Source: Candidatus Omnitrophota bacterium | GTDB lineage: Bacteria > Omnitrophota > Gorgyraeia > Duberdicusellales > Duberdicusellaceae | DNA length: 41,119 nt | Assembly (NCBI GenBank): GCA_016932855.1 | Contig: JAFGCB010000025.1 | Span: forward strand, 77,868 to 118,986 | Reading direction: 5' to 3' | Part shown: positions 23,701 to 33,005 of the stretch, in pieces | How the letters are laid out: every line of letters starts with the position of its first letter | Numbering within the stretch: the stretch's first letter is position 1 | The notes under the pieces: model-generated | Database searches by the model: none | What the model was told of the DNA's origin: nothing | What the model saw: only the letters and a program-made list of their open reading frames with translations | Made by a program: the position numbers and the translations under genes

Positions 23701-24914
23701 CTGAAGATGCGAGTATTGACAAGGATAAGATATTTGTCAGATGGGACCCTTACTCAATCCCGATTCTTACCGAAGTAAAAGGTAAAGTGCGCTATGAGGA
23801 TCTAGTCGACAGCATTACCGTGCAGGAGGAATTGAATTTAACCACCAATCGTAAGGAGAGGGTGGTCATAGAGTATAAGGGAGATTATCATCCTCAGATT
23901 GTTATTCTTTCCGAAAATAACGAGGTTTTAGGTATTTACCCGATACCCACCGGAGCTCACATAATGGCTGACGATTCTTCGTGGGCTGAAGCCGGAGACA
24001 TAATTGCAAAAATACCCCGCCTGATCGTAAAAACAAGAGATATCACCGGTGGTTTACCGCGTGTTGCCGAGTTATTTGAGGCCAGGCGTCCGAAAAACCC
24101 GGCGGTTGTGAGCGAGATTGAAGGCTATGTGGAGTTCGCGCAAGGCAAAGGCGGTGAGCGTAAGATTATTGTTCGTTCGCCCACCGGCATGCAGAGAGAA
24201 TACACGATCCCGCCCGGCAAGCACCCGATAGTTTATCGCGGAGACAAGGTTATTGCTGGACAGCAAGTTACCGATGGACCAATAGTATTGCAAGATATAC
24301 TTCGAGTATGCGGTGATAAGGTGCTTCAGGAATATTTAGTTAACGAGGTTCAGGAGATTTACCGGCTTCAGGGAGTCAGGATAAATGATAAGCACATCGA
24401 GCTTATAATACGAGAAATGCTTAAGAAGGTCCGGGTTGTAAACCCCGGCGATACAGAGTTTTTACCTTCTCAAATAGTGGATAAGTGGGATTTTCGCAAC
24501 GAAAACGAGAGGGTTGTTAAAAAAAGCGGTAAGCCCGCCTCGGCTTCACCGTTTCTTTTAGGCATAACCAAAGCGTCTCTTGCCACGAAAAGTTTTATTT
24601 CGGCTGCCAGCTTTCAGGAGACAACCCGGGTTTTAGCTGAAGCAGCGGCATCCGGAAAGACCGACGATCTTCTGGGTTTGAAAGAAAATGTTATTGTGGG
24701 ACATTTAATTCCCGCCGGCACCGGTCTCTACGCTCATAGAAACATCGGGATTAAAATTGATGAAAAATCGAAAACCGCCAACGACACCCAAGAAAAGAAA
24801 CAAGTCCAGCAGAGCAAAGAGGAACCCCAAGAGACCAAGACTAAAAAGGTAAAGGCGGAGGGCTCAGCGAAAAAGGACGCTTCTAAAACAAAAAAAACCA
24901 AAACAAAAAAATAA
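20796..24914 (+). CDS. rpoC: RNA polymerase subunit beta-prime
   Basis: The 1372-residue subunit has the N-terminal zinc site (C60, C62, C75, C78), the clamp [15 protein letters not shown], and the catalytic N448-A-D-F-D-G-D454 that chelates Mg2+. Also visible are the G-A-R-G-S bridge-helix region (A-D-S-G-A-R-G-S-K), the second zinc cluster ([11 protein letters not shown]) and [18 protein letters not shown]. The last 50 or so residues form a low-complexity Lys/Thr/Glu tail ending K-K-T-K-T-K-K that is not part of the conserved core. An AAAGGAG ribosome-binding site precedes the ATG. rpsL begins two bases after the stop. Confidence 0.97.
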   Translation: MTDLVGFDRVTLKIASPQVIRSWSSGEVKKAETLNYRTLRPEKDGLFCERIFGPVKDWECNCGKFKGIKFKGMKCDRCGVEVTHSSVRRKRMGHIELAAPVTHIWFFKVVPSRLAALLDMNLRDLEKVIYYEQYIVVDPQDTPLKKKQLLSEEELYKLKKDYKESFKAGIGAAAVKDLLKELDLDKICRKLKKEVEESKSNVAGKRVLKRLKIIEDFRRSGNQPEWTIIEMLPVIPPDLRPLVPLEGGRFASSDLNDLYRRVINRNNRLSKLMRLGAPEVIIRNEKRMLQEAVDALFENGRHGRPILGPNNRPLKSLSDMLKGKQGRFRQNLLGKRVDYSGRSVIVVGPSLRLHECGIPKQIALELFEPFIIKKLKEKGFVHTIKGARRMVERARVEVWDILEDVINDHPVLLNRAPTLHRLSIQAFYPKLVEGKAIKLHPLVCPAFNADFDGDQMAVHVPLSLEAQTEAKILMLSVNNIFSPADGRPIVAPTQDIILGLRYLTLAKNKAKGEGIAFPDKESVITAYQDDELELHTKVKVRIKEGSGTRLIETTPGRVIFNNVLPEGLGFVNEVLSKKKVIDLIKLCHKQFGHAVIVKLLDDCKDLGFEYATIGGISIAVDDFKIPTQKQECLDEAFKEINKVETQYNRGIITERERHNKIVDIWTRTTDKVSDHVFRGLDSFDPIFMMADSGARGSKLQIRQLAGMRGLMAKPSGEIIETPITSNFREGLSVLEYFISTHGARKGLADTALKTADAGYLTRRLVDVSQEVIIVEEDCGTVNGITLSAIVEGDEVVVSLKERIIGRVTLDNIVDIITDEVVVKAGEIVTDEKAEKIEELGIEKIRIRSVLTCESERGACAKCYGRNLATGRIVELGEAVGIIAAQSIGEPGTQLTMRTFHIGGTASRVAERSFIKTKDQGTLKYHNLKLVQKNEGFIVLNRNGLIAICDDQGREIQKNPVPQGSVILFPEDASIDKDKIFVRWDPYSIPILTEVKGKVRYEDLVDSITVQEELNLTTNRKERVVIEYKGDYHPQIVILSENNEVLGIYPIPTGAHIMADDSSWAEAGDIIAKIPRLIVKTRDITGGLPRVAELFEARRPKNPAVVSEIEGYVEFAQGKGGERKIIVRSPTGMQREYTIPPGKHPIVYRGDKVIAGQQVTDGPIVLQDILRVCGDKVLQEYLVNEVQEIYRLQGVRINDKHIELIIREMLKKVRVVNPGDTEFLPSQIVDKWDFRNENERVVKKSGKPASASPFLLGITKASLATKSFISAASFQETTRVLAEAAASGKTDDLLGLKENVIVGHLIPAGTGLYAHRNIGIKIDEKSKTANDTQEKKQVQQSKEEPQETKTKKVKAEGSAKKDASKTKKTKTKK

Positions 24915-24916
24915 AA

Positions 24917-25288
24917 ATGCCTACTATCACGCAGTTATTACGAAAACAAAGATCTCCAAAGAAGAAAAAGAGTAAGTCACCGGCTTTAGTGAATTGTCCG
25001 CAGCGACGCGGGGTTTGCGTGCAGGTGCGGACAATGACGCCTAAGAAGCCGAACTCAGCCTTGCGGAAAGTCGCCAGGGTCAGGCTTACTTCGGGCTTTG
25101 AAGTTACTTCATACATACCCGGAGAAGGTCATAACCTCCAGGAGCATTCCATAGTTTTAGTGCGGGGTGGCCGAGTTAAGGATTTACCCGGTGTGCGCTA
25201 TCATATTGTGCGCGGCACCCTTGATACTCAGGGCGTGGCGAACAGGCGCAGATCGCGTTCCAAATACGGAGCAAAAAAACCTAAATGA
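24917..25288 (+). CDS. rpsL: Small-subunit ribosomal protein uS12
   Basis: A 123-residue decoding-centre protein with P-T-I-T-Q-L-L-R-K at the start, T-P-K43-K44-P-N-S-A-L-R-K-V and [12 protein letters not shown]. The lysine in the P-K-K-P-N-S loop that governs streptomycin sensitivity is unchanged, as is the Asp in V-K-D-L-P that RimO methylthiolates in some bacteria. It begins two bases after rpoC, so the rpoBC and str groups form one continuous unit here. Length matches the family. Confidence 0.97.
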   Translation: MPTITQLLRKQRSPKKKKSKSPALVNCPQRRGVCVQVRTMTPKKPNSALRKVARVRLTSGFEVTSYIPGEGHNLQEHSIVLVRGGRVKDLPGVRYHIVRGTLDTQGVANRRRSRSKYGAKKPK

Positions 25289-25298
25289 GGAGAGGCTG

Positions 25299-25766
25299 AT
25301 GAGAAGACGAAGCGCGGAAAAGAGAAAGACTACAGCAGATCCTTTATACAACTCTCCGGTTCTTGGAAAGTTTATAAATATTTTAATGATTAACGGTAAA
25401 AAATCTACAGCTTCGAAGATCGTTTATGAGTGCCTTACTATTTTGCAGGAGAAATTTAACGAAGACCCATTAAAAGTTTTTTATAAAGGTTTGGATAATG
25501 CCCGGCCCCGTATGGTTGTAAAATCCCGACGAATAGGCGGCGCCACTTATCAGGTCCCGATGGAAGTGGATAAAGACAAGGGTTTATCGATTGCCATGCA
25601 TTGGATGCGCGACTACGTTCGCGCTAAAAAAGGAAGGCCTATGCATGTAAAATTAGCCGAGGAAGTCGCTAATACTTATAAAAACGAAGGTCCGGTAATT
25701 AAGAAAAGAGACGATACGCATAAGATGGCAGAGGCAAACAGAGCCTTTGCCCATTTCAGGTTTTAA
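25299..25766 (+). CDS. rpsG: Small-subunit ribosomal protein uS7
   Basis: The ATG at 25299 is preceded by GAGGAGAGG and gives a 155-residue protein beginning M-R-R-R-S-A-E-K-R, close to the usual 156. A longer in-frame reading from 25167 runs through rpsL and is not real. Typical segments are D-P-x-Y-N-S-P-V-L-G-K-F-I-N, M-I-N-G-K-K-S-T-A, G-G-A-T-Y-Q-V-P and the C-terminal H-K-M-A-E-A-N-R-A-F-A-H-F-R. S7 nucleates the 30S head and contacts E-site tRNA. In the str operon it often acts as the translational repressor. Confidence 0.96.
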   Translation: MRRRSAEKRKTTADPLYNSPVLGKFINILMINGKKSTASKIVYECLTILQEKFNEDPLKVFYKGLDNARPRMVVKSRRIGGATYQVPMEVDKDKGLSIAMHWMRDYVRAKKGRPMHVKLAEEVANTYKNEGPVIKKRDDTHKMAEANRAFAHFRF

Positions 25767-25795
25767 TTGCCCTATGGATAAAGGAGAATATGTAG

Positions 25796-27886
25796 ATGCA
25801 GGCTGTTTTGGAGAAGAGAATGGACAAGCTTAAGCGACTGCAAGCCATAAGAAATATCGGTTTTATAGCGCATATAGATGCCGGAAAGACTACAACTACC
25901 GAGAGAGTTCTTTTTTATACGGGACGGATACATAAATTGGGAGAGGTCGACGAAGGAACAACGATTACCGATTGGATGCCTCAGGAAAGAGAGCGGGGGA
26001 TTACCATAACCAGCGCTGCTACGTACTGCCAGTGGAAAAATTACGAGATAAATATAATTGATACACCCGGCCATGTTGATTTTACCGCTGAAGTGGAGCG
26101 TTCCTTGAAAGTCCTGGACGGATGCGTGGTTATCCTTTGCGCTCAAGGCGGTGTCGAGCCTCAGTCGGAAACGGTATGGAGGCAGGCAGACAGGTATAAA
26201 GTTGCACGTATAGTTTTTGTGAACAAGATGGATAAAGTCGGGGCGGATTTATTTAAGTGCGAGATGGAAATTAAGGAGAAATTAGGAGCGCAGCCCGTTA
26301 TTATGCAGTTACCTATATATAAGGATGGTCAATTTGTCGGGATAATAGACTTATTAAAGGAAAAAGCGATTTATTATAAAGAAGAGCCGGCAATTGAGCT
26401 TGTTTATGAAGATATGCCCGAAGAGTCAAGGGACTGGGTTAAAAAATACAGAGATTCTTTGTTCGAAAAATTATCAGAAAAAGACGATTCGATTATGGAA
26501 AGATTCATTGAAGGAAAAGATATCCCCGAGGCTAAACTAATCGATTCCGTCAGAAAATTAACCTTAAAAAGAGAAATTGTGCCTGTCTTTTGCGGGTCAG
26601 CCTTGAAGAATCGGGGAATACAGCTGCTTTTGGACGGGATATGCAGGTATCTTCCTTCGCCGGCTGATATCGGCTCGATAAGCGGTTTTGATTATGAACA
26701 TAATCTCAAGGAAATTCAAATGGATGAAGATGCGCGGTTTTGCGGTCTTTGTTTCAAAGTCGCCGCTGATCCTTATGTCGGCAAACTAAATTATGTCAGG
26801 ATTTATTCGGGAAAAGTCAAAGCAGGGGATTTCGTATATAATTCGCTGAAGAAAAATCGCGAGAGAATTACTAAGATTGTCCGGATGCACGCTAACCGGC
26901 AGGAATTGAAAGACAGCGCTAGTTGCGGCGATATAGTTTGCCTTGTGGGTTTAAAAGATGCCGACACCGGGGATACGATTTGCACGAAAGAGGAACCGGT
27001 TATTTTAGAAAAGATGCTTTTTCCCGAGCCGGTTATATCTCAGGCTATCGAGCCTAAGCTTCAATCAGAGCAAGATAAGCTTTCCTACGCCCTTAAGCGT
27101 CTTGAAGAAGAAGACCCGACCTTTAGAGCCCGTTATAATCCCGAAACCGGACAGACTATAATTTCCGGGATGGGTCAGCTCCACCTGGAAATTGCCGTAG
27201 ACAGGATTTTGCGAATATTTAATGTTTCTGCCCATGTAGGCAAGCCCCAGGTTGCCTTTAAGGAGACTATAAGTAAGAAGGCAACTGCTACGGGCAAGTT
27301 TATTCAGCAGACCGGGGGACGAGGCCATTACGGGCATGTTGTTCTTTTTCTTGAGCCGAAAGACGCCCCTGGCGTAGATTTTGAGAGCAAGGTTAAGGGA
27401 GGTGTAATACCTCAGGAGTATATTAAAGAAGTTGAAAAGGGAGTCGAGGAAGCAAGCCGAAGCGGAATCCTCGGCGGATATCCCCTGACGAAAATTAAAG
27501 TCACCTTGATTGATGGTTCATATCATGAAGTTGATTCCTCAGACCTTGCCTTTCAGATGGCCGCCAGTCTTGCTTTTAATGAGGGCCTACGAAAAGCGGC
27601 GTCAATTTTGCTTGAACCGATAATGAAGCTGGAAGTTTTAGTTCCCTTAGAATACTTAAGCCAGGTGATCGGCGACTTAAATTCAAGAAAAGCCAAAATA
27701 TTCGCTATACAGGATAGAGCGAACATAAAGCTTATTGATGCGCATATTGCCCTCCGGGAAATTTTCGACTACGCCGATATATTAAGAAATATAACCCAGG
27801 GTCGGGGCGTATATACAATGGAGCCGGCTTTTTATGATAAAGTGCCTCAGGAGGTGTTACATCGCATCGTAGGCAGCTTTTCATAA
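25796..27886 (+). CDS. fusA: Translation elongation factor G
   Basis: A 696-residue translocation GTPase. After a short extension (about 18 residues, Q-A-V-L-E-K-R-M-D) the G domain has the P-loop A25-H-I-D-A-G-K-T32, R-G-I-T-I-T in switch I, D-T-P-G-H and N-K-M-D. Domain IV contains G-G-R-G-H-Y-G-H-V. The C-terminal domain carries P-L-E-Y-L-S-Q-V-I-G-D-L-N-S-R. An AAAGGAGA ribosome-binding site lies upstream. A short ATG-TAG (25790-25795) just before the true start is only a two-codon reading. It follows rpsG by 29 bases in standard str-operon order. Confidence 0.96.
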   Translation: MQAVLEKRMDKLKRLQAIRNIGFIAHIDAGKTTTTERVLFYTGRIHKLGEVDEGTTITDWMPQERERGITITSAATYCQWKNYEINIIDTPGHVDFTAEVERSLKVLDGCVVILCAQGGVEPQSETVWRQADRYKVARIVFVNKMDKVGADLFKCEMEIKEKLGAQPVIMQLPIYKDGQFVGIIDLLKEKAIYYKEEPAIELVYEDMPEESRDWVKKYRDSLFEKLSEKDDSIMERFIEGKDIPEAKLIDSVRKLTLKREIVPVFCGSALKNRGIQLLLDGICRYLPSPADIGSISGFDYEHNLKEIQMDEDARFCGLCFKVAADPYVGKLNYVRIYSGKVKAGDFVYNSLKKNRERITKIVRMHANRQELKDSASCGDIVCLVGLKDADTGDTICTKEEPVILEKMLFPEPVISQAIEPKLQSEQDKLSYALKRLEEEDPTFRARYNPETGQTIISGMGQLHLEIAVDRILRIFNVSAHVGKPQVAFKETISKKATATGKFIQQTGGRGHYGHVVLFLEPKDAPGVDFESKVKGGVIPQEYIKEVEKGVEEASRSGILGGYPLTKIKVTLIDGSYHEVDSSDLAFQMAASLAFNEGLRKAASILLEPIMKLEVLVPLEYLSQVIGDLNSRKAKIFAIQDRANIKLIDAHIALREIFDYADILRNITQGRGVYTMEPAFYDKVPQEVLHRIVGSFS

Positions 27887-27918
27887 TCAGCTCTTTGATA
27901 TCGGATCAGGTTTGAATA

Positions 27919-27947
27919 TTGAGAATAGATTTGCGTAATTTTAAATG
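27919..27947 (+). promoter_or_regulatory. Possible promoter upstream of tuf
   Basis: In the 152-base gap between fusA and tuf, TTGAGA (27919-27924) and TAAATG (27942-27947) are 17 bases apart. An overlapping alternative is TTGAAT (27912-27917) with TAATTT 18 bases later. An extra tuf promoter would fit its high expression, but neither match is strong. The rest of the gap shows only the AAAAAGGAGG ribosome-binding site. Confidence 0.3.
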
Positions 27948-28038
27948 TATCCATGCAGGGCCGAAAAAGTTTTATTTATAAAGCCTGTGGAAAATCCGTG
28001 TGAATTTTCTTGGGTTTATAAAGAAAAAGGAGGTGTAT

Positions 28039-29244
28039 ATGGCCAAGGAAAAATTTGTGAGAAGTAAGCCGCATGTCAACATCGGAACAATAGGCCATGT
28101 TGACCACGGAAAGACTACTCTTACTTCAGCCATCACAAGGTTTTTAGCTGCTCAAGGTAAAGCCCAGGCTCTAAAATATGAAGATATTGATAAAGCGCCT
28201 GAGGAAAAAGAAAGAGGCCTTACGATTAACATCTCTCATGTTGAGTACGAGACCGACGCCCGTCATTACGCGCATATTGATTGTCCGGGGCACGCTGACT
28301 ACATTAAAAACATGATTACCGGCGCTGCCCAGATGGACGGTGCAGTATTGGTGGTAGCCGCAACCGACGGACCCATGCCTCAGACAAGAGAGCATATTCT
28401 TTTATCCCGTCAGGTAAATGTGCCGGCGATCGTTGTGTTTATTAACAAGGTTGATCAGGTAGATGACGCCGAGCTTATTGATTTAGTTGAAGTCGAAGTA
28501 AGGGAGCTTCTTTCAAAGTACGAGTTTCCGGGAGATAAAGTCCCGGTCATCAGAGGGTCCGCCTTAAAGGCTCTTGAAGAAATCGATGCCGGAAATTTTG
28601 AGGGTCCGAATTGTAAAGCATTAGCAGAACTTATGAAGGCAACCGATACCTATATTCCCGAGCCGAAAAGAGACGTTGATAAACCGTTTCTTATGGCGGT
28701 AGAAGACGTGTTTTCAATTTCCGGACGGGGAACTGTTTCTACAGGAAGAATCGAGCGGGGAAAAATCGCCGTTAACAGCGAAGTAGAGCTCGTAGGCATT
28801 CATGAGGATACAAAAAAGACGGTAGTAACCGGGGTTGAGATGTTCAGAAAAACACTTGATGAAGGTATTGCCGGAGATAATGTAGGCCTGTTGCTGCGAG
28901 GAGTAGAAAAAGACGGAATTGAAAGAGGGATGGTAATTGCTCAGCCCGGATCGATAACTCCCCATAAAAAATTTAAAGCTCAAGTATACGCTTTAAAGAA
29001 GGAAGAAGGCGGCAGACATACTCCTTTTTTCAGCGGTTACCGGCCGCAATTTTATTTCCGTACCACCGATGTGACCGGAAGCGTTAAGTTACCCGAAGGC
29101 GTAGAGATGGTTATGCCCGGCGACAATGCCGAGCTTACCGTAGAGTTAATTCAGCCGGTTGCTTGTGAGAAGGAGCTGAGATTTGCTATCCGCGAGGGCG
29201 GAAGGACCGTTGGCGCCGGCGTTGTTACGACTATCATTGAATAG
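28039..29244 (+). CDS. tuf: Translation elongation factor Tu
   Basis: The ATG at 28039 has an excellent AAAAAGGAGG ribosome-binding site and gives a 401-residue protein starting M-A-K-E-K-F. An upstream in-frame start at 28000 would bypass that site. The G domain has G19-H-V-D-H-G-K-T26, D-C-P-G-H-A-D-Y and N-K-V-D. Domains II and III follow, with [24 protein letters not shown] and the closing [13 protein letters not shown]-Tu delivers aminoacyl-tRNA to the ribosome. It is followed by rpsJ after 81 bases, joining the str and S10 groups. Confidence 0.97.
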   Translation: MAKEKFVRSKPHVNIGTIGHVDHGKTTLTSAITRFLAAQGKAQALKYEDIDKAPEEKERGLTINISHVEYETDARHYAHIDCPGHADYIKNMITGAAQMDGAVLVVAATDGPMPQTREHILLSRQVNVPAIVVFINKVDQVDDAELIDLVEVEVRELLSKYEFPGDKVPVIRGSALKALEEIDAGNFEGPNCKALAELMKATDTYIPEPKRDVDKPFLMAVEDVFSISGRGTVSTGRIERGKIAVNSEVELVGIHEDTKKTVVTGVEMFRKTLDEGIAGDNVGLLLRGVEKDGIERGMVIAQPGSITPHKKFKAQVYALKKEEGGRHTPFFSGYRPQFYFRTTDVTGSVKLPEGVEMVMPGDNAELTVELIQPVACEKELRFAIREGGRTVGAGVVTTIIE

Positions 29245-29325
29245 AAAAAATTTGGAATAAAAAGGTCTAAATAAACGCAGGCAAGAAGCGTTGTTGTTTG
29301 CGGTAGTTCTTTAAGCGCGAGTATT

Positions 29326-29634
29326 ATGGAGAGGATAAGAATTAAATTAAAGGCTTATGACCACCGGCTTTTAGATCAGTCTACCCAGGAGATTGTGGAG
29401 ACTATAGTAAGAACCGGTGCAAAGGTTTCCGGGCCTGTGCCGCTTCCTACAAAAAGAAGAATTTACACGGTATTACGCTCGCCGCATATTGACAAGAAGT
29501 CGCGTGAACAGTTTATGCAAGCGATTCATAAACGGGTCTTGGAATTAAGCCAGCCTACGGCAAAAACCGTAGATGCTTTGAGGAAGCTCAATTTGCCGGC
29601 AGGAGTAAGCGTCGAAATTACTCAAAAGGTATAA
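29326..29634 (+). CDS. rpsJ: Small-subunit ribosomal protein uS10
   Basis: A 102-residue protein with [14 protein letters not shown], the loop [10 protein letters not shown] and the end [10 protein letters not shown]10 is part of the 30S head and, as NusE, binds NusB or the NusG KOW domain, which links it functionally to nusG upstream. The ATG at 29326 lacks an obvious ribosome-binding site. A gap of 147 bases with a palindrome separates it from rplC, larger than the other S10-group gaps here. Confidence 0.96.
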   Translation: MERIRIKLKAYDHRLLDQSTQEIVETIVRTGAKVSGPVPLPTKRRIYTVLRSPHIDKKSREQFMQAIHKRVLELSQPTAKTVDALRKLNLPAGVSVEITQKV

Positions 29635-29635
29635 G

Positions 29636-29649
29636 CTGTTAGCTAACAG
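29636..29649. repeat. Perfect 14-base palindrome after rpsJ
   Basis: CTGTTAGCTAACAG starts two bases after the rpsJ stop codon. It is followed by GGCTTTGTTAAGACC and a T-rich stretch. As RNA it could form only a short hairpin, so it is at best a weak attenuator; as DNA it could be a protein site. It lies at the start of the 147-base rpsJ-rplC gap. Confidence 0.4.
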
Positions 29650-29781
29650 GCTTTGTTAAGACCTTATTTTATTTGTGGGGCGCGTCTGGTTGGAATTTTA
29701 CGCCGGAGATGACATTAAGCGTGTGTTAGTTTGATCCGATTGCGCTTAAAGCTTTAGGATAGAAAAGATTATTTGATTTTT

Positions 29782-30405
29782 ATGATAAGAGAAATTTTTG
29801 GACGAAAATTAGGAATGACGCAGATTTTTACTGAAACGGGCAATTTAGTCGCTGTTACCCTTGTTGAGGTGGGCCCTTGTAAAGTCTTGGAAGAAAAGAA
29901 ATATCTTACGAAAGAGGCGGTTGTTATCGGATTCGAAGAAGTTTTAAAAGAAAACAAGAAGAATAAGCCCTTAGCGGGGCATTTTAAAAGATTGGGTCAG
30001 CCGTATTTTAGATATGTAAAAGAGACTACCCGGCTTACCCCCGAGCCTTTTGACAAGAACGTTAATATCGGGGTAGATATTTTTTCCGAGGACGAAAAAA
30101 TAGACTTAACCACCGTATCTATAGGCAGAGGTTTTCAGGGAGGGATGAAGCGCCATAATTGGTCAGGACAGCCTAAGAGCCATGGTTCTACGACGCACCG
30201 AAGAATAGGCTCAGCAGGTGCCAGCGCTTATCCTTCCAAGATAGTTAAAGGTCATCCCATGCCGGGTCACATGGGAAATGCCAAGGTTACCGTTAGAAAT
30301 TTGAAGGTGCTAAAGGTTGATAAGGAAAAAGGACTTTTGTATATTTTAGGCTCATGCCCCGGTCCTAAAAACAGCCTAGTTGTTATAAGAAAGAAGAAAA
30401 TTTAG
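29782..30405 (+). CDS. rplC: Large-subunit ribosomal protein uL3
   Basis: From the ATG at 29782 the product is 207 residues and starts M-I-R-E-I-F-G-R-K-L-G-M-T-Q, the conserved L3 N-terminus. A TTG start at 29773 would add three residues. The central extension that reaches toward the peptidyl-transferase centre is present (R-G-F-Q-G-G-M-K-R-H-N-W ... S-H-G-S-T-T-H-R-R-I-G-S), followed by G-H-P-M-P-G-H-M-G-N. L3 is an early 50S assembly protein. rplD follows five bases after the stop. Confidence 0.96.
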   Translation: MIREIFGRKLGMTQIFTETGNLVAVTLVEVGPCKVLEEKKYLTKEAVVIGFEEVLKENKKNKPLAGHFKRLGQPYFRYVKETTRLTPEPFDKNVNIGVDIFSEDEKIDLTTVSIGRGFQGGMKRHNWSGQPKSHGSTTHRRIGSAGASAYPSKIVKGHPMPGHMGNAKVTVRNLKVLKVDKEKGLLYILGSCPGPKNSLVVIRKKKI

Positions 30406-30410
30406 AGATA

Positions 30411-31073
30411 ATGGAATGCCAAGTCCTGAATAAAGACGGTAAAGTTGTTTCAAAAGTTAAGCTTAATCAGAGCGTTTTTGACGGTAGGGTTAATATGGCT
30501 TTGCTTTACCAGTCAGTAAACAGCTACCTTAATAACAAGCGTTCCCAGCGGCTTGCTGCGGTCAAGACTAGAGCCCAGGTAAGCGGCAGCGGCAAGAAAC
30601 CCTGGCGCCAGAAAGGTACAGGGCGAGCCCGGGTAGGAGAATTGAGAAATCCTCTCTGGAGAAAAGGAGGGATTGTTTTCGGGCCCAAGGTGCGAAGAGT
30701 TTACAGGAAAATACCCCATAAGATGAAACGCGCCGCTCTTAAATCGGCTCTTAATGCAAAATACAACGATAAAGAGCTGGTTATTATGGATAAGCTTCAG
30801 TTAGATTCCCCAAAAACCAAGGAGCTGGCTGCGATTATCAAGAAATTAGGCTTTACAAAACGCGTTCTTTTCGTAGATAAGGAATTTTCGAAGAATTGTT
30901 TTCTCTCATCGAGAAATTTAGAAGTGGTCGAGCTTGAGCGGGCGTCTGATTTGAACGCTTATCACGCTCTCAACTGCAAAAATTTAGTTTTAACCGAAGA
31001 AGCCCTGAAAATTTTGGAAGAGAAAATTCTGAAAAGTAAAAAGCCAGATTTGAAAAATCAGGCCGCAAAGTGA
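30411..31073 (+). CDS. rplD: Large-subunit ribosomal protein uL4
   Basis: The 220-residue protein has the L4 extended loop that lines the exit tunnel ([24 protein letters not shown]). It is followed by F-G-P-K-V-R-R and the C-terminal Rossmann-like part with L-V-L-T-E-E-A-L-K. In some bacteria L4 represses the S10 operon. Any such control site here would have to lie upstream of rpsJ or in the rpsJ-rplC gap. A Lys-rich end (K-S-K-K-P-D-L-K-N) makes it slightly longer than the usual 205. Confidence 0.95.
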   Translation: MECQVLNKDGKVVSKVKLNQSVFDGRVNMALLYQSVNSYLNNKRSQRLAAVKTRAQVSGSGKKPWRQKGTGRARVGELRNPLWRKGGIVFGPKVRRVYRKIPHKMKRAALKSALNAKYNDKELVIMDKLQLDSPKTKELAAIIKKLGFTKRVLFVDKEFSKNCFLSSRNLEVVELERASDLNAYHALNCKNLVLTEEALKILEEKILKSKKPDLKNQAAK

Positions 31074-31080
31074 TTAAAAA

Positions 31081-31359
31081 ATGAAAAGCATATACGAAAT
31101 TATAAAAACCTTTTTAATTACCGAGAAGCTTCAAGATAGGCAGCCGCAAGGAATTTACGGCTTCTGGGTTGATAAAAAGGCAAATAAAATAGAGATACGT
31201 CACGCAATCGAGAAAATATACGAGGTCAAGGTCGATAAGGTAAATGTGATAAGCATGCCGGCAAAAAAGCGGCGTTTAAGGTTTCACCAAGGTTACAGTC
31301 CTTCATGGAAGAAAGCCGTCGTCAGGTTAAAAAAGGGCCAGAGTATTAATATAGGATAA
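31081..31359 (+). CDS. rplW: Large-subunit ribosomal protein uL23
   Basis: A 92-residue protein with the family pattern I-I-K-x-F-L-I-T-E-K, Y-G-F-W-V-D-K-K-A-N-K-I-E-I-R-H-A-I-E, V-K-V-D-K-V-N-V-I and the basic loop K-K-R-R-L-R-F. L23 sits at the tunnel exit and docks trigger factor and SRP. It starts seven bases after the rplD stop and ends 48 bases before rplB. Confidence 0.94.
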   Translation: MKSIYEIIKTFLITEKLQDRQPQGIYGFWVDKKANKIEIRHAIEKIYEVKVDKVNVISMPAKKRRLRFHQGYSPSWKKAVVRLKKGQSINIG

Positions 31360-31407
31360 ATCGGGAGTAACGAATATGAGCATGAGGCTGCAGGAGGAAC
31401 AAACTAT

Positions 31408-32262
31408 ATGGGAGTAAAGAAATTAAGGCCGATAACTGCCTCAATGCGATTTGCGGTAGTTCCGGATTTTAAAGAGATTACCAAGACTCAGCCGGAGCGA
31501 TCCCTTCTTAAATTTTTAAAAAAGAGCGGCGGGCGTAATAACGCCGGAAGAGTGACTTCGAGAAGACGAGGCGGAGGGCATCGGCGAAATTACCGCTTTG
31601 TCGATTTTAAACGCGATAGATTTGATGAGCCGGCTAAGGTTTTAGCCATTGAATATGATCCTAACCGCAGCGCCCGCCTTGCGCTTGTGGAATACCAGGA
31701 TAAACAAAGGCGATACATACTTTGGCCTAAGGATCTGGCGGTAGGCGAAACCGTATTAAGCGCCGGCGATTATCAGGCTGAGATTAAACCGGGAAACTCG
31801 ATGAAGTTAAAATATATACCTTTGGGAACTTTGGTGCATAACATTGAGCTAGAGAAGTCCAAGGGAGGAGTTTTTGTGCGCAGCGCCGGCAGTTGGGCTC
31901 AGGTAATGGCCAAGGAAGGGGGCCGCACTCAACTCAAGCTTCCTTCCGGAGAGATACGGCTGGTTGACGTTGAATGCAGAGCTACCGTGGGTCAGCTAGG
32001 TAATTTTGAGCATTCTTCATTGAGCTTGGGTAAGGCCGGCAGGCGTCGCTGGAGAGGCTGGCGTTCTAAAGTAAGAGGCGTGGCGATGAATCCAGTGGAT
32101 CATCCGCACGGAGGCGGGGAAGGTAAGGCCGGTCAAGGAAATCCTCATCCGGTAACTCCTTGGGGAAAGCCGACAAAAGGAGGAAAGACTAGAAAGCCGA
32201 AGAAAAAGAGTAATATATTTATTATTAAACGGCGAGAAAAGAAAAGAAGGAAAAAGGGGTAA
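31408..32262 (+). CDS. rplB: Large-subunit ribosomal protein uL2
   Basis: A 284-residue protein with a CAGGAGGA ribosome-binding site. It has [11 protein letters not shown] near residue 53, the SH3-like middle, and the catalytic-centre-proximal loop N-P-V-D-H232-P-H-G-G-G-E-G, where H232 corresponds to the conserved His of E. coli L2. The C-terminus is strongly basic ([11 protein letters not shown]). L2 is needed for subunit joining and peptidyl transfer. It is in the normal rplW-rplB-rpsS order. Confidence 0.97.
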   Translation: MGVKKLRPITASMRFAVVPDFKEITKTQPERSLLKFLKKSGGRNNAGRVTSRRRGGGHRRNYRFVDFKRDRFDEPAKVLAIEYDPNRSARLALVEYQDKQRRYILWPKDLAVGETVLSAGDYQAEIKPGNSMKLKYIPLGTLVHNIELEKSKGGVFVRSAGSWAQVMAKEGGRTQLKLPSGEIRLVDVECRATVGQLGNFEHSSLSLGKAGRRRWRGWRSKVRGVAMNPVDHPHGGGEGKAGQGNPHPVTPWGKPTKGGKTRKPKKKSNIFIIKRREKKRRKKG

Positions 32263-32268
32263 TTTCAA

Positions 32269-32556
32269 ATGAGTAGATCCTTACGTAAAGGTCCTTTTGT
32301 ACAGAATAAGCTTTTCGAAAAAGCAAAGAGCGCTAAACAAAAGGGAATCCGTACGCCAATTAAAACTTGGTCAAGGGCGTCCATGATTATTCCTGAGTTT
32401 GTGGGGCTTACTTTTGCTGTTCATGACGGCAAAAAACACGTTCCGGTTTTTATCACCGAAGCCATGGTCGGTCATAGGCTGGGTGAGTTTGCTCCCACCA
32501 GGACCTTTAGACAGCACGGAGGAATAAAATCAAAGAAGTCTCCGGAAAAGAAGTAA
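32269..32556 (+). CDS. rpsS: Small-subunit ribosomal protein uS19
   Basis: A 95-residue protein starting [11 protein letters not shown], with [23 protein letters not shown] and the end [14 protein letters not shown]19 binds with S13 at the top of the 30S head near A-site tRNA. It begins six bases after rplB and ends ten bases before rplV. Confidence 0.96.
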   Translation: MSRSLRKGPFVQNKLFEKAKSAKQKGIRTPIKTWSRASMIIPEFVGLTFAVHDGKKHVPVFITEAMVGHRLGEFAPTRTFRQHGGIKSKKSPEKK

Positions 32557-32566
32557 TTTTATTGTC

Positions 32567-32998
32567 ATGATCGCTAAAGCAAAGTTAAGATATATAAGAG
32601 TTTCGTCTCGAAAAGCCGATCAAGTCATAAGGCTTGTAAGAGGAAAACCGGTTAGTTTAGCCCAGGGGATACTGGCTAATGCTAATAAGAGAATGGCTTT
32701 AATTTTAAGTAAAGTCCTGAAATCGGCATTGACCAATGCTCAAAACAAAGGAATTGATACCGCGAATTTGAATTCAATCTATATCTCGCGTCTGGTGGCA
32801 AATTCCGGTCCAACTCTAAAACGTTTTAAAGCAGCTGCTTTCGGCCGGGCAACTATGATCAAGAAAAGGACTTCTCATATCGAGCTTGAATTAGACTTAA
32901 GACCTTCGGCGGTTATGCAAAAGGGTATAAAACCAAATAAAACCAGCGCGAGGACAGCAACAAAAGTTAAAAAAACCAAGCTTAAAGGTAAAAAGTAG
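32567..32998 (+). CDS. rplV: Large-subunit ribosomal protein uL22 with basic tail
   Basis: A 143-residue protein. The core (residues 1 to about 112) has R-Y-I-R-V-S-S-R-K-A-D-Q-V-I-R-L-V-R-G, L-K-S-A-L-T-N-A-Q-N and the beta hairpin K-R-F-K-A-A-A-F-G-R-A that lines the exit tunnel and affects macrolide binding. The final 30 or so residues are a Lys/Thr-rich extension (T-K-V-K-K-T-K-L-K-G-K-K) not found in the 110-residue E. coli form. rpsC follows after seven bases. Confidence 0.94.
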   Translation: MIAKAKLRYIRVSSRKADQVIRLVRGKPVSLAQGILANANKRMALILSKVLKSALTNAQNKGIDTANLNSIYISRLVANSGPTLKRFKAAAFGRATMIKKRTSHIELELDLRPSAVMQKGIKPNKTSARTATKVKKTKLKGKK

Positions 32999-33005
32999 GT
33001 AATTT

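Noticed and set aside
25167..25298. N-terminal 44-residue extension of S7
   Set aside because: It overlaps most of the rpsL 3' end. The ATG at 25299 has a strong ribosome-binding site and gives the normal S7 length.
28000..28038. 13-residue N-terminal extension of EF-Tu
   Set aside because: It covers the AAAAAGGAGG ribosome-binding site of the true ATG at 28039.
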